From positions 3,524,280-3,588,279 of the forward strand of contig CM041297.1 of NCBI GenBank assembly GCA_023052935.1: a stretch of 64,000 bases of DNA. Reading direction: 5' to 3'. The notes beneath the pieces are model-generated. The model ran no database searches. It saw only the letters and a list, made by a program, of their open reading frames with translations, and was not told where the DNA came from. The position numbers and the translations under genes were made by a program. Source of the stretch: Piezodorus guildinii. Its lineage: Eukaryota > Arthropoda > Insecta > Hemiptera > Pentatomidae. Below, piece after piece: positions 53,562 to 64,000 of the stretch (positions are counted from its first letter, which is position 1; each line of letters starts with the position of its first letter).

Positions 53562-54990
53562 TGTTGTTAAATTGAACAACCCCGAAATTAGAAAACAATT
53601 CGCGATAGAAGTAAAAAATAGGTTCGATGCTTTGGAATCTTCAGACGAGGAACACGAAGATGTAAACAAATTATGGGAAGGGATCAGGGATAATATTAAA
53701 GAGGTCGGTAATTTATGTCTTGGGAAAATCGAAAATAAAAAGAACAAACCTTGGTTCGACAGGGATTGTCAAAATATGTGTGAAAAAAAAAAAACCGCTA
53801 AACTGAATTCCTTAAATAATCCAAGCGATAATAATGTGGCTTACTTTCGATTAGTAAAAAACGAAACTTCAAAATTCTTAAAAAATAAGAAAAGAGAGTA
53901 TCTTAAAGGCAAAATAATAGAAATAGAAAAACACAGAAGCGAAAATAACGTAAGAGAGATGTACAAAGGTATAAACAAATCGCGTAAAAGATTTAAACCT
54001 CTATTGAATGGGGTTAAAGATGCGAATAACAACATAATTGCGGATCCGACTGAGATATTAAATAAATTTAAACAACACTTTGACGGCATTCTAAATACGG
54101 AAAATAATAATCAATCTCCTCCCTCTGAATACCAGAGCGCTGAACCATGGGTAGACGCACCGAGTAAAGAGGAAGTTGAAATGGCTATAGGAAAATTAAA
54201 ACGGTATAAAGCTGCAGGAAATGATAATATCACGAGTGAATTAATCAAAGCGTGTGGAGAAGCGGGCGTTTCCAAATTACATGTTTTAGTTAAAAAGATC
54301 TGGGAAAATAAAAAAATACCCGAAGAATGGAAAGAATCAATACTTATTCCGATTCACAAAAAAGGACCGAGGACGGATTGTAACAACTATCGTGGGATCT
54401 CTCTTCTCCCAGTATGCTATAAAATATTCTCGTCAATACTAACTAGCCGAATCACGGAATACGCTGAGGAAATTATCGGAGACTACCAATGTGGTTTTAG
54501 GCGGAATCGCTCGACTATTGATCAAATATTTTCCTTACGTCAAATATTAGAGAAGAAGCTGAAATACAACGGTGTAGTCCATCAACTTTATATAGATTTT
54601 AAAAAGGCTTATGATTCCATAGACCGTCAGAAGCTATATAACATCATGATTGAACAGGGGATACCTAAAAAGTTAGTAAACCTAGTAGAGATGTGTTTGT
54701 CGGAAACATTTCATAAAGTTAGAATCGGTCATAATTACTCCGAGAGATTTGAGGTGCGATCGGGTTTGAAACAGGGTGACTCCCTTTCACCTGTTTTGTT
54801 TAATATAGCCTTAGAGTATGTCATAGAAAAGGTGATGTGTACCGAGAAAGGCTTAAATATGGGTGACAAGATTCCGGTTTTGGGGTATGCCGATGATTTG
54901 GTACTACTAGGTGAAGACACGGAAACTATACAACTAAATACAAGTGTGTTAATAAAAACCGGTAAACAAATAGGTCTCGAATTAAATTAA
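53536..54990 (+). pseudogene. RTE reverse transcriptase part
   Basis: Continuous from the endonuclease in the ancestral frame (YIHPENF onward). A basic linker with Lys-rich stretches (residues ~60-130) is followed by the RT fingers and palm: SILIPIHKKG, NNYRGISLLPVCYKIF, QCGFRRNRSTIDQI near residue 310, YIDFKKAYDSIDR near 340 (first catalytic Asp), GLKQGDSLSPVLFNIALE near 398, and YADDLVLLGE near 439 (catalytic Asp pair). All catalytic residues are present. The frame stops at GLELN because of a TTAAA duplication; the 33.5-kb copy keeps the undisturbed LELNTDKTKYM. Confidence 0.92.
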
Positions 54991-55697
54991 ATACCGATAA
55001 GACGAAATACATGATTAGTTGCAGAAATGGTGGCGATCTTGATGATATTAATATTTCAGGTCATACTTTTGAACACGTAGAGAAATTCAAGTATTTAGGT
55101 TCAATGATAACAAGAAAAAATGAAATCCAAGAAGAAATAAAGTCCCGGTTAAAGGTGGGAAATGCGTGTTATTATTCGGTTGCTAAATTGCTTAGCTCGC
55201 GGCTTCTGTCTAAAAACTTAAAGGTTAGAATTTATAAAACTATTATTCTTCCAACGGTTCTTTACGGATGCGAAACATGGCCGCTTACTTTGAAGGATGA
55301 ACAACGGCTTAAGGTTTTCGAGAATAAGGTACTGCGTAAAATATTTGGTCCGAAGAGAGATGAGGCCACTGGGGAGTTTAGAAGGTTGCACAACGCGGAA
55401 TTACGGAGTTTGTACTCTGTGAATATAATTGAGTTGATAGCATCGCGGAGACTCAAATGGGCGCGTAAAGTTGTTGGGCTCGATGACGAGCGGATTCCGA
55501 GAAAGTTGGTATTTGCTGATCCGACTGGTAGGCGTCCGTAAGGTAGGCCGAAGCGTCGATGGGAGGATTGCGTTAAGGCTGATCTCGGGAGCTTGGGCTT
55601 GAATGGTGGACATTGGACGAGTCTGTGTAGGCGGAATTTGGTGGTATCGGCATCGAACCTTCGGGTTCGGTAAGCCTATTATTATTATATTATTATT
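54991..55697 (+). pseudogene. RTE thumb/C-terminal part and 3' end
   Basis: The frame from 55011 encodes FEHVEKFKYLGSMITRKNEI, LPTVLYGCETWPLTLKDEQR, LKVFENKVLRKIFGPKRDEA and RRLKWARKVVGLDDERIPRK. TAA at 55539 interrupts RRP*GRPKRRWEDCVKADLG where the 33.5-kb copy has Lys. The same frame then runs to SASNLRVR and the natural stop near 55671. Confidence 0.9.
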
Positions 55698-56394
55698 ATC
55701 TATATAATATTGTTATGTATAATTATCAGTTATACGTTTTAGCCTTTGTTGTCAATTTAGATTATATTTTACAACTTTGTATGTAACATGATATTTTTTC
55801 TTAAATCTTTAGCTTTCCAACGGTATATTATACACCTATTATACTGTTATAATGTTCAAAATAACAAAAATCACATTAAACAAATATTTTTGCTCTTTTC
55901 CCCATAATATATTAATATGATTATATTTATATAATCTTCAAAATTAAAGGAACTTAAGAGGAAGTAAATTAAAAAATCGGCATTTAAGCTCTGTAAGACG
56001 ATTTCAATCAGAATGAAACCTACATGATATTGAAGCCCGTTCAATTTTACATCGGTATAGGGAGTATAATCAAAATCGTTATAGCTGTGTTTGAGAAAAT
56101 CGTAAAAAGGTGCAAAATGCATGGTATAAAGTGGCTCTTCTGGTTAGCGGACGTTGTTGAAAAAGTTGCTGTCTCAACATCTCGAGCGCATAGTTGTCTT
56201 AAATATGAGGTTCCAGTTTTATCGGACTTTTCGTTTTCACGCTGGACTTTACTAAAAAAAAAAAGTTATGTGAATTTTTTTTTCACTTTGCTACATTTAT
56301 TAGTTCTACAATTATTTGTTTCAACGTGTATATTAAGCCGTTTTTTAAAGGTAATACATTCATTCATGCAAAATAAAAGCTAATTAATAGGAAG

Positions 56395-56484
56395 AAACAT
56401 TTTAAATATCTGTATTTAAGCCCTGTCAGACTATTTCAATCAGAATGAAACCTACATGATGTTAAAGCCCATTAAATTTTACAT
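56395..56484 (-). mobile_element. Helentron-like fragment
   Basis: ATATCTGTATTTAAGCCCTG to AAATTTTACATCGGTA, cut by the SINE that follows. Confidence 0.5.
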
Positions 56485-56486
56485 CG

Positions 56487-56768
56487 GTATTCTTCTTCTT
56501 TTTCTTCCAGTGGCGCGACAGGCCGTGTAGGCACTACACAAAAATAACACGTTTCACGATGTTATTTTTAGTGTAGGTCATCACTCCCTACGACTAATTT
56601 TGTGAGTGGCCACCCTTTAGCTGACGGGTCTCACATACCCGGGGGAGAGGTTGTGAGTGAATCCACATTTTTTTTACATCCTTATAAAAGCCCCGCCGGG
56701 ACTTGGGTTTCGAACTCACAACCTGTAGCATGAGAGACTAGCGCGCTAGCCATTCAGCCACGGGCTCC
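56487..56768 (-). mobile_element. tRNA-derived SINE, family 2
   Basis: Minus strand GGAGCCCGTGGCTGAATGGC, B box GAGTTCGAAACCC, CCGTCAGCTAAAGGGTGG and ACGGCCTGTCGCGCCACTGG, ending in GAAGAAAAAGAAGAAG. Same family as 26992-27290. Confidence 0.8.
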
Positions 56769-56854
56769 ACGTAGAATGTAATGTGATCGTGAACATTTTC
56801 GAATTTCATTTTTCAAAGGATACACCTTATAGAACAGTCGAAATCACCAAATCG

Positions 56855-57350
56855 TACTATATTGTTAAAATCAATTTAAGGATTTTTAAATACATTTAGA
56901 GATGTAATTAAATTGTTATAGAACTAATTATCTAGAGTGTCAATAGAAACATGTGTTTCATTAAATAATCTATTATCTATAACAATCAGTAAGATTTATC
57001 GGCTTTTCATCACTCTCCATTAACTTTTACAATTTTTTGTATAAGATAATATCTTTTTTAAAATCTTTGGCTTTACATCGATATTGTGAGTTTAATAAAA
57101 AATGCAATATTGTATGGTGTAAAGTAGCTCTTCCGGCCAGCCGATTTTGGAGAAAAAGTTGCTGTAACATCTCGGGCGTATAGTTGCCTCAAATATGAAA
57201 TACCATTCTCGTATGACTTTTCGTTTTCGTCTTAGACTTACCACACACACACAGACGTTTTTGCGGGACTCATTTATTTTCGTTAAAAACTGGAAAATTT
57301 TCACCCTTGCAATACTATATGTTTCATATACGTGTATGTATAAGTGAAAG
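56855..57350 (-). mobile_element. Helentron-like element, internally deleted
   Basis: GTTAAAATCAATTTAAGGAT, ACATGTGTTTCATTAAATAA, then after a deletion near 57075 GTAAAGTAGCTCTTCCGGCC, CCACACACACACAGACG and ATAAGTGAAAGTAAAAA at the right end. Confidence 0.55.
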
Positions 57351-57499
57351 TAAAAATGTTTATTTTTTAATTTTCTCCCACTATCATTCCTCCAACCTAT
57401 ACCTAAAATCAATCTATCGTCAAATTATTTGTTTGTATGTATACATAATTCTGGCCCGTAAACCTGCAAAACAGGTTACAATGCCAAAGGTGTTGGACA

Positions 57500-57720
57500 T
57501 GACAGCTCTAAATTATTCTGTTATGGGCTGTTAGAGCAATGAAGTGACGTCACATGCCCCACGTGACAGGGGAGTAAAGACGATTATACTAACCCCTAAG
57601 AGCAGCCAATCACAATTAAGATACGTACTGTGTAAGATATCGTCATACCCGCACGACACCACGTCACGGTTATTGACGTCATAATATGATTAAGGTGGAG
57701 GGGGGCTTCTGGTTAATACT
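57500..57720. promoter_or_regulatory. CRE / E-box motif cluster
   Basis: TGACGTCA occurs at 57545-57552 and 57674-57681, CACGTGAC at 57560-57567, CCACGTCACG near 57659-57668 and CCAAT near 57608. Two perfect CRE palindromes within 130 bp are unusual for AT-rich spacer DNA and suggest a bZIP/bHLH-bound element. No adjacent exon is recognised. Confidence 0.35.
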
Positions 57721-57810
57721 TTATCATTCCCCCTCCCCTCCTCTCTCCCTATATTGTTAATCCATATCGTATTAAATCATTAAAACCAATTAAATCCATT
57801 ATATAATTTG

Positions 57811-58069
57811 TTTGTTCTTGTTATTTATTTAACCTCACTTTATACTGCTGTAGTTAATCATACGAAGCTACAGTGGGAGTCCTAAATTTTGCCTATCCAG
57901 GTTTTATTACCTGACATCGCACAGGCTCTAGACCACCTTTTAAGGTCCCCTTGGAAGGACGACATAACTTTTTACTCCCTTTAAAAAATCCTAGAGCCAT
58001 CAGGCGGGTTTGAACCAGCGACTTTGGGCATAAAATCCTGATATGCTAGCCACTATGCTACAGGTTACC
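57811..58069 (-). mobile_element. tRNA-derived SINE, family 1
   Basis: TTATTTATTTAACCTCACTT through the body to GGCGGGTTTGAACCAGCGAC and CTACAGGTTACC. The 15-bp direct repeat CCATTATATAATTTG (57796-57810, 58070-58084) flanks it. Confidence 0.88.
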
Positions 58070-58084
58070 CCATTATATAATTTG

Positions 58085-59310
58085 ATATGTGCTTAACAGA
58101 GTGTAGGTCAGTCAACAACTCCATTAATTACAAATAAATAGTAAATGAGTGAATCATTCCTGTTTACACAAGTGCCTAATAACCGGAAGTGAGGTTATCT
58201 TTATTCGATGGTCATTTATTGGGTTCTAGGTGTATTTAGAGCAAAGTATTTTTGCTTTTATTTAACAGTGGACATTGCTGAGACAGATAAGACATTATAT
58301 TTCCAAACCCGTTATCGAATATAGATTTCAATCTATCTGCAGAGTTAATTTAGCAATTTTTAAATTCATGCCCTAATTCAATAACGAAAAATTATATAGT
58401 CCCCAAGTTACCCCAAGGATTTGATTGTAGGATTTGTTTTATCTATCCTTCTAGTCTTTAGATATTACAAAGAATTTTTGCGATTTTTTGCGTTTTGGGT
58501 GATACAAAATGTTTTTCAGACTCAACACTACTTATCAAAAGTTTTACAATCTATAATTTCAAGAATTTCCTAAATCATATAAAATATATCTATTAACAGA
58601 TTTTAGCAACTCCGGGTCATAATTAGATTTTTTGTATTATTTTTCCTGTATTCTGGGACTTCAAACGTAAAATATAGAGAAGTTTTAGATTTTAGCAAAT
58701 AAATTTGATGTTTGACCACTGTGCGCTTGCCAATCGTGTCAAAAAATTAATTAGTTTTTATAATTTAATCTGGGACCCCAAAGGTTAAATATAGACAAGT
58801 TTCAGAATTTTGTCCACCGAAATCGGCCATATTGCCCACTGTGCGTCACCCACAGTTTTATATTTATTTATTTAACCACGAACCGATTGGGAAACCTTAT
58901 ATACTTACTATATATACATATGTAATGTGAATATATATTTCGATTCTATATAACCTTTATAACGACTGCCCCAGACGATATCCCACGGGAAAGACATCCC
59001 ATTACCAGGAACGTACTCCTTTCGAAGACCGTAATGCCAGTTCCGTGGGAGGACATTGGATGGGGTGAGGACCGGGCGATTAGGTTCAGTCACGGAACAT
59101 CCCTTCGAGGAGGTCGGGCCAATCAAAGTGGAGCGGGTTCCAGTCGTGCCCGTGATACGATTCCTTATCCACCTCCAACCTATGTTTGTACGCTTTCATC
59201 CAATCCTGTATAATATACCGAATGGGAAAGTCCATGGAACTGGAAAACTATAACTTCGACAAAGACATATTTTTTCATTTCATTATTAAAATTTACAATG
59301 TATGAAGTTC
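58085..59310. other. spacer with minor repeats
   Basis: Near 58710 and 58830 two pieces of the form TTGACCACTGTGCG and TTGCCCACTGTGCG echo the 44.55-kb GCCAACTGTGCGACGG block. 58960-59170 is GC-richer with open frames on both strands that I cannot assign. Confidence 0.35.
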
Positions 59311-59319
59311 CTTGATACA

Positions 59320-59882
59320 ATGGCATTTGTTGTTTGAGATTTGTTTTTGGTACCTCGAGACGGTCTCACGTGACTCACCTCTATGCCGAGTTGAAGTGGC
59401 TCCTCCCTTCCACACGCAGACAGTACTTCCTTGGGTCCTTTCTCCACCAAACGATAAAATCCCAGCATCCTTCCTATATCCACAGTCTCCTTCAATTTAA
59501 ATCCTCAGTCCACTTGCTTGGGACAAGATCGCGCCACTCCGACCTTTATATCCCATCCCACAGAACAAAAGCCTTTGATCGATCCTTTCTTGCCCGTTCC
59601 ACTGCATTCTGGAATTCCATTCCTTCCAATATACGTCGTGCTTCTTCCTTATCCACATTTAAATATCTCCTTTTCCAGCATCTATTATCCCTCATAGACG
59701 CTTGTTGATCTTAAATCTGATAATTTATTAATTATAATGACTAAATGCTTATTTGACATTGCTCTTGTTTTTTTGTGTTTTTTTTTTTTTCGGAATATTA
59801 GTTGTTTTTATTTTCTCATTCTATTTTACTTATTATCATTATTATTATTATTACTTTGTGATTTTTGTATGTATGTATATAG

Positions 59883-59950
<68 letters not shown>

Positions 59951-60098
59951 TATACTTTATTTATGAAAATAATTAAGTTTGTAATAATTCAATCAATTTA
60001 ATGTATTCTGGCCAGAAGAGCTATATTTATTTGTAACATCAATGTTATTCTTAAGGGACTATGTCCCAGAATAAAGTTCATTTTTCTATTCTATTCTA
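59320..60098 (+). pseudogene. CR1/L2-like LINE, C-terminal region and 3' end
   Basis: The 124-codon frame at 59334-59708 reads HVTHLYAELKWLLPSTRRQY, then HPSYIHSLLQFKSS, TRSRHSDLYIPSHRTKAFDR, SFLARSTAFWNSIPSNIRRA and STFKYLLFQHLLS. This is the conserved C-terminal domain found after the RT in many CR1/L2/Jockey-group LINEs. The stop at 59708 is probably natural. The 3' UTR contains an AT microsatellite and ends with AGGGACTATGTCCCAGAATA and a TTCTATTCTATTC tail. The RT itself is absent. Confidence 0.85.
59889..59940. repeat. AT microsatellite
   Basis: TA run inside the LINE 3' UTR, followed by a T run. The Ile/Tyr frames over it are artefacts. Confidence 0.9.
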
Positions 60099-60367
60099 CA
60101 TAAAAAGAAATGTGCTATGTGTACCACCAACCCATACAGCCTACAGTCACATTCATGTTACGATGACATACTTCAAGATGGTATATCTCTACAGGCTGTT
60201 GATGTTTTACAATTAAATAAAACGATAATATAAAACAAACATGTATTCTTAACATAATCTACTTTAACGGACGTGCACTTCTTTCCAACAAATTTCAGCG
60301 CAAATCGAGAATTAAAAAAAAAAATTCTATCGCCAATCTCTATGACTGCCTAAATTGTAGCTTTTTT

Positions 60368-60622
60368 TTAAAATTCATTTCACTTCATGCTACTTTGGCT
60401 GATCAGACAAATCTAATGTGCAGTCCTAAATATTTCCTAGTTAGGTATAAATAGGATAAGGGTCTTTAACGAGTACCTGACATCGCGCAGGTTAGGGACT
60501 ACCATTTTACGTCCCGTCAGAACGACGGTAGAACCAAGGATTTTTACCCCAAATTGAAACATAACTAGGAACATCAGGACTTTTAATCCGCGATCTTCAG
60601 CATGGAAGGCTGTTATTATTAA
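60368..60622 (-). mobile_element. SINE family 1, old diverged copy
   Basis: ATTTCACTTCATGCTACTTT, CTTTAACGAGTACCTGACAT and TCAGCATGGAAGGCTGTTAT align with the body at lower identity. No clear flanking repeat. Confidence 0.65.
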
Positions 60623-60795
60623 TGTTTCTTGGAAGAAATATAAGAACGCTGTAAATTATTACACAATGGTTTATTATTTCCAAATAACAATATTAGGGTA
60701 TAACTGTTTATATGTGTTGATAGGCAATTAACTAATATGAAAAGTATTAAATAATTCAAAGCAAAATGATCTATCAACACTGCTAATTTAAAAAA

Positions 60796-61731
60796 TCTGA
60801 TGCGGGCAACACACGACTTTCACTTACCACCATTTTTAAACTCAATGAAAGAATTTTCAAATACACTAAAAGATAAAAATACGTGAAACTATTAAAGAAT
60901 TAATTAAATTGAATTTATATAGCAACATGTGTTTGATTCAAAAATCTATTGCATTATTATCTAAAATAATCAGTTAGTTTTATGTTCATTTCATCACTCT
61001 CTATTAACTTTTAAAAGCTTGTGTATGAGATGATAATTTTTCTAAAATCTTTAGCTTTCCAACGGTATATCATACATGTATATTACTGCTCTTATGTTCA
61101 AAAACGAAAAATTGCATTAAAAAAATATTTTTTCTGTTTTCTCCTTTAGTTGGGTATCGAGTTTATTCAATTTATATATTTACCAGTTTTTCATCAGCGT
61201 TAACAAGATAATCTAGTTATTATTATTGAATCTACAAAATTAAAGGTACTTTAAGGGAAGAAAATTTAAAATATCGGCATTTAAGCCCTGTCAGACCATT
61301 TTTATCTAAATAAAACCTACATGATATTAAAGCCCTTTAAATTTTACATCGATATAGCGAGTTTAATCAAAATCGTCGGAACCGTTTTTGAGAAAATCGA
61401 AAAAAGGTGCAAAATGCATGGTATAAAGTGCCTCTTCTGGTAGGCTAATTTTGATGAAAAAAGTTTTGTGACGTCTCGGGCGTATAGTTGTCTTAAATAT
61501 GGAATTTCAGTTTCATAGGACTTACCGTTTCCGCCCGGGAGCTACCACACACACACACACACACAGACACACACACACACACACACAGACACACACACAC
61601 ACAGACCTTTTTGCGGGACTTGGTTATTTGGACTCAGGGGACCCTAAAACGTGTATTTCCGTTGAAAACTGGAATTCTAAAATGTTCACGATCGCAATAC
61701 TTCCCCTTACTATATATAGTAAGTGAAAGTA
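60796..61731 (-). mobile_element. Helentron/HINE-like element, complete
   Basis: TCTGATGCGGGCAACACACG at the left; TTACTATATATAGTAAGTGA and AAGTAA at the right. A long imperfect (CA)n run at 61547-61603 makes it the longest copy (~936 bp). Closely similar to the 2.56, 16.0 and 19.26 kb copies, suggesting a younger subfamily. The 75-codon frame at 61499 only spans the CA run. Confidence 0.62.
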
Positions 61732-62330
61732 ATACGCTATATCTCGGCTATTTATGAACCGATTCCAATAATTCCTTTTTAGTTAAGTTGGAAATTTGAT
61801 TATATATCGAATAGCACTAACAACTAATTTATGTTTATTGTTCATGCATGAAATTAGTCACAGATGCCCTTAATACTTAATATAAAAGAGGCTTAAAGTC
61901 ATCAAAAAAATTAATTAAACCCCAAACGACTGACTGGAATGAACATTGGTAATGACGCTATTATGACTGTAAATTGTCGGATGATTGGATTTGTTGCCTG
62001 GACGGAGTGCAGCTGTAGAAGGAGGCATGTGGCGACCAATCATCTTCGTGCTCGCTTCCCATTGGCTGAGAGGAAATGATCCCCTAATCGCGGAGCCAAC
62101 CCCTGTAATGATGGGCCGCTACGAACCCCCCTCTCACCCCTCTTCTCCTTTAGTAGATTACACTTCATCTTTCTTTTTTTTCTCGTTTCCTTTGTAGTCT
62201 TTCCATCGCTCAGCTGTTTCATATCCCCACGGGTAATCGATATGTTTAGAGGACAGCCTTCGGCGAAAACGCAATTAAGTGAAGAGGAAAGGAATATTGA
62301 ATATTCATATAGAACTATTTATGTACAATA
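61732..62330. other. spacer with a GC-richer patch
   Basis: 61980-62130 is GC-richer, with CCAAT at 62036 and CCATTGG at 62059. Open frames on both strands are unassigned. Confidence 0.35.
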
Positions 62331-62331
62331 A

Positions 62332-63310
62332 TAATAACTTTATTTATTTGCCTTTAGAGCAAACCCCATACAAATAGAGCTGGCTGGCACAGCACAATTA
62401 ATAAATTTATCACCAGCAAATATACAATATTAATTACAATTCGTATAAATATTTAAAACAAAAACAACAAAACACATATACAGCAATAAGCATAAAGGTG
62501 CTGCTTATCTTTATGATTAATTTCCTCCAACATATACAATAACATAAATTAAATATAAGAATATCAATAAATAATGTAAAAATAATAGTACTAAAGCAAA
62601 TACTAAATCTCTACAAATTACTAACAAATCCCGAAACATTTAAGAGTGATTAACATTCTGAGAAGAAATATGTTGAAATCTTATTTTAAGATTTTCTCTG
62701 ACAAAAATAAATAATAATTTCATGTCTATTACGTGGGGTTCCGCAAGAATTTCATAAAAGCCATCAATACTCACATCGTTTAATACGGGCATATAACGAG
62801 TTCTATTGTCATGGTATGCGGGACATCGAGCAAAAAAATGGAAACACTCTTCCAATGCGTCTCCTTCACAAACTGGGCACGGCTCCTGTGGGTCCAGACT
62901 ATACTTCTGCGGGCCGACACTAAAGGAGATGGCGTACTTTCCTGACAGTCTGATCTGGGCTAAAGTCCCAACATTAGATAACGGAAGGATGGTGTCAGCA
63001 AAGAACTTACTGTACCACGGGCTATAGGTCAACTCTTGGAGCATGGCTATATCCTTCATTCTCATATATTTGCAGTAGCCCTCCAAAATATCCCTCTCTC
63101 TGGTTCTAACAGTGATCGAGTCGTTAAATAATAACGGATCAAACATCCCGAAACTCTCGAAGAATTTCCTTAACTGCGTGACCCAGTTATACTGCTTACT
63201 CCACCAATCATCTCTATCAGGAGCATCAACAATAGGAAACACTGCTTTACATATCGGGAATTATCCATGTTTAAGATCTTTCTTAACCATTTAAGCATCG
63301 TCATTAAAGA
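62332..63310 (-). pseudogene. CR1/L2-like LINE, C-terminal RT region and 3' end
   Basis: The 200-codon minus-strand frame at 63242-62640 begins just after a frame change (ILNMDNSRYVK lies in the other frame at 63262-63300). It has RLSGKYAISFSVGPQKYSLD near residues 98-117 and a zinc knuckle CPVC..(9)..CFHFFARCPAYHDNR near 122-147. The C-terminal ~55 residues are Ile/Phe-rich. The 3' UTR ends with GGGGTTTGCTCTAAAGGCAA, ATAAATAAAG and a TTATTATT tail. It parallels the copy at 8.4-9.4 kb and is the longest intact LINE C-terminus of this family here. RT catalytic motifs are absent. Confidence 0.8.
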
Positions 63311-63469
63311 ATTATATTCGGTTTCGTTGGTAACTTATGTTTTCGATTAAATAATATAACATTATAAAATTATTATGTATATATGTATATAGGTCTATAT
63401 TCGTCACTTTACATTACCATCCACAACACTGTATATGAGATTTTAAATTTAGTTTTTATTCTTAAATTA

Positions 63470-63915
63470 AAATAATACTCACACAAGACAAGAAACTGCT
63501 AGAAGATAACGATTACTACAACACTTACTAGACAAACGTTCAAAACTTCCAGTATATTACAAAAGACTCATTTACATCACTATTATCAGACCTATTTGGA
63601 CGTATGGAATCGAGCTTTGGGGCTCTACTAGACCATCTAATCCTTACAATCCAAAACCCTTCGCAAAATCCTGAATGCCCCTTATTTTGTTACAAATCAA
63701 CTCCTCCATAACGACCTCAACATCCCATTTGTTGCAGACATAGCCCGTGACAGATACTTCTCTTTTCATTCTAACCTCCCTGCCCATACAAACCCACTTG
63801 TCCGTATATATGATCCTTAGATATCCCTGATAACCCTCCGAGGCGATAGAAAAGAAGGTGGCCTCGGGACCTCATTTACTCATTGTGTTGTGTAATACAG
63901 TATTATAGTAAAAAA
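63470..63915 (+). pseudogene. Jockey-like 3' end
   Basis: CTACAACACTTACTAGACAA (LLQHLLDKR), WTYGIELWGSTRPSN, LNAPYFVTNQLLHNDLNIPF and the PPRR..KRRWPRD block near 63836, then the GTTGTGTAATACAGTATTAT tail. It closely resembles the palindrome copies at 44.6/45.5 kb. The SSRIQS part is deleted. Confidence 0.82.
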
Positions 63916-63929
63916 GTATATAAATTAAG

Positions 63930-64000
63930 CTCGCCTAACTTAGAATCCACATACACGACTAAAACGACAAGAAATTGCTCGCCGCTTTAGGCTACTTCTA
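63930..64000 (+). pseudogene. start of another Jockey-like fragment, cut by the window edge
   Basis: CTTAGAATCCACATACACGA, AAAACGACAAGAAATTGCTC and TTTAGGCTACTTCTA match the LKRQEIARRFRLLQ codons seen at 5.49-5.53 kb. It continues beyond the window. Confidence 0.7.

Larger units (their letters stand above)
52445..55697 (+). mobile_element. RTE-like non-LTR retrotransposon, full length, inactivated
   Basis: 3253 bp flanked by the 13-bp direct repeat ATCTATATAATAT (52432-52444, 55698-55710). A ~210-bp GC-rich 5' UTR precedes an endonuclease-RT reading frame. The 3' end is GGTTCGGTAAGCC followed by a TATTAT run, with no poly(A). Three lesions separate the frames: a 1-bp frame change near 53515-53545, a 5-bp tandem duplication (TTAAA) near 54984, and a TAA at 55539. 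Size, the single endonuclease-RT frame and the short microsatellite tail fit the RTE clade. Confidence 0.9.
52268..56255 (-). mobile_element. Helentron-like element split by the full-length RTE
   Basis: Left terminus GGTGCGGGCAACACACGAAT at 52275. Family sequence reaches 52431 and resumes after 55711 (TTTAGCTTTCCAACGGTATA, AAGCTCTGTAAGACGATTTC, TGCATGGTATAAAGTGGCTC). The CA run and the palindromic end are missing. Confidence 0.5.

Noticed and set aside
58908..59253. overlapping frames on both strands as an exon
   Set aside because: Neither translation resembles a known protein and there is no splice or promoter context.

Overview
This window looks like intergenic DNA from an AT-rich animal genome. 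An arthropod, probably an insect, is the best guess. That rests on the repeat content (RTE-, Jockey- and CR1/L2-like non-LTR retrotransposons, mariner, tRNA-derived SINEs, Helentron-like elements); the species cannot be fixed from this sequence. I found no host protein gene, rRNA or functional tRNA that I can support. Nearly all recognisable coding sequence is broken transposon sequence.

Layout. 0-5 kb: a promoter-like stretch with E2F-type and CGATA motifs, a reverse-transcriptase remnant, a Helentron-like copy, a SINE and a small TIR element. 5-16 kb: Jockey and CR1-like remnants, a fold-back element carrying a Penelope-like ORF fragment (9.6-10.15 kb), AT microsatellites, a 233/277-bp tandem array grown inside a Jockey fragment (10.5-11.9 kb), and a local duplication (12.8-14.7 kb). 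16-24.5 kb: Helentron-like copies, one split by an inverted-repeat element that carries hammerhead-ribozyme motifs and is itself split by a SINE; then Jockey and CR1-like remnants and a second Penelope-like ORF fragment next to a hammerhead-element arm. 24.5-33 kb: GC-richer unexplained DNA, SINEs, another hammerhead element, and an NF-Y/RFX-like triple repeat. 33-36 kb: a truncated RTE and an internally deleted mariner, both in or beside a Helentron-like copy. 36-47 kb: more of the same families, with a 1.6-kb near-palindrome at 44.35-45.94 kb. 47-49 kb: a hammerhead element holding a near full-length mariner. 50-57 kb: Helentron-like copies, one interrupted by a SINE and one by an essentially full-length 3.25-kb RTE with a 13-bp target-site duplication. 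57-64 kb: a CRE/E-box motif cluster, SINEs, a CR1-like 3' end, a complete Helentron-like copy and LINE/Jockey remnants.

How it fits together. Nested insertions give an order: Helentron-like copies are old hosts; hammerhead elements and RTEs landed in them; SINEs and mariner landed in those. The most interesting item is a set of short inverted-repeat elements (about 18.05, 28.6 and 47.1 kb, plus an arm at 23.55 kb) whose arms hold hammerhead-type cores. Stem II differs between copies but stays paired, and each element is flanked by a 10-13-bp direct repeat. An arm of the same family runs straight into a Penelope-like ORF fragment. I infer non-autonomous Penelope-like (retrozyme-like) elements in an inverted, fold-back layout.
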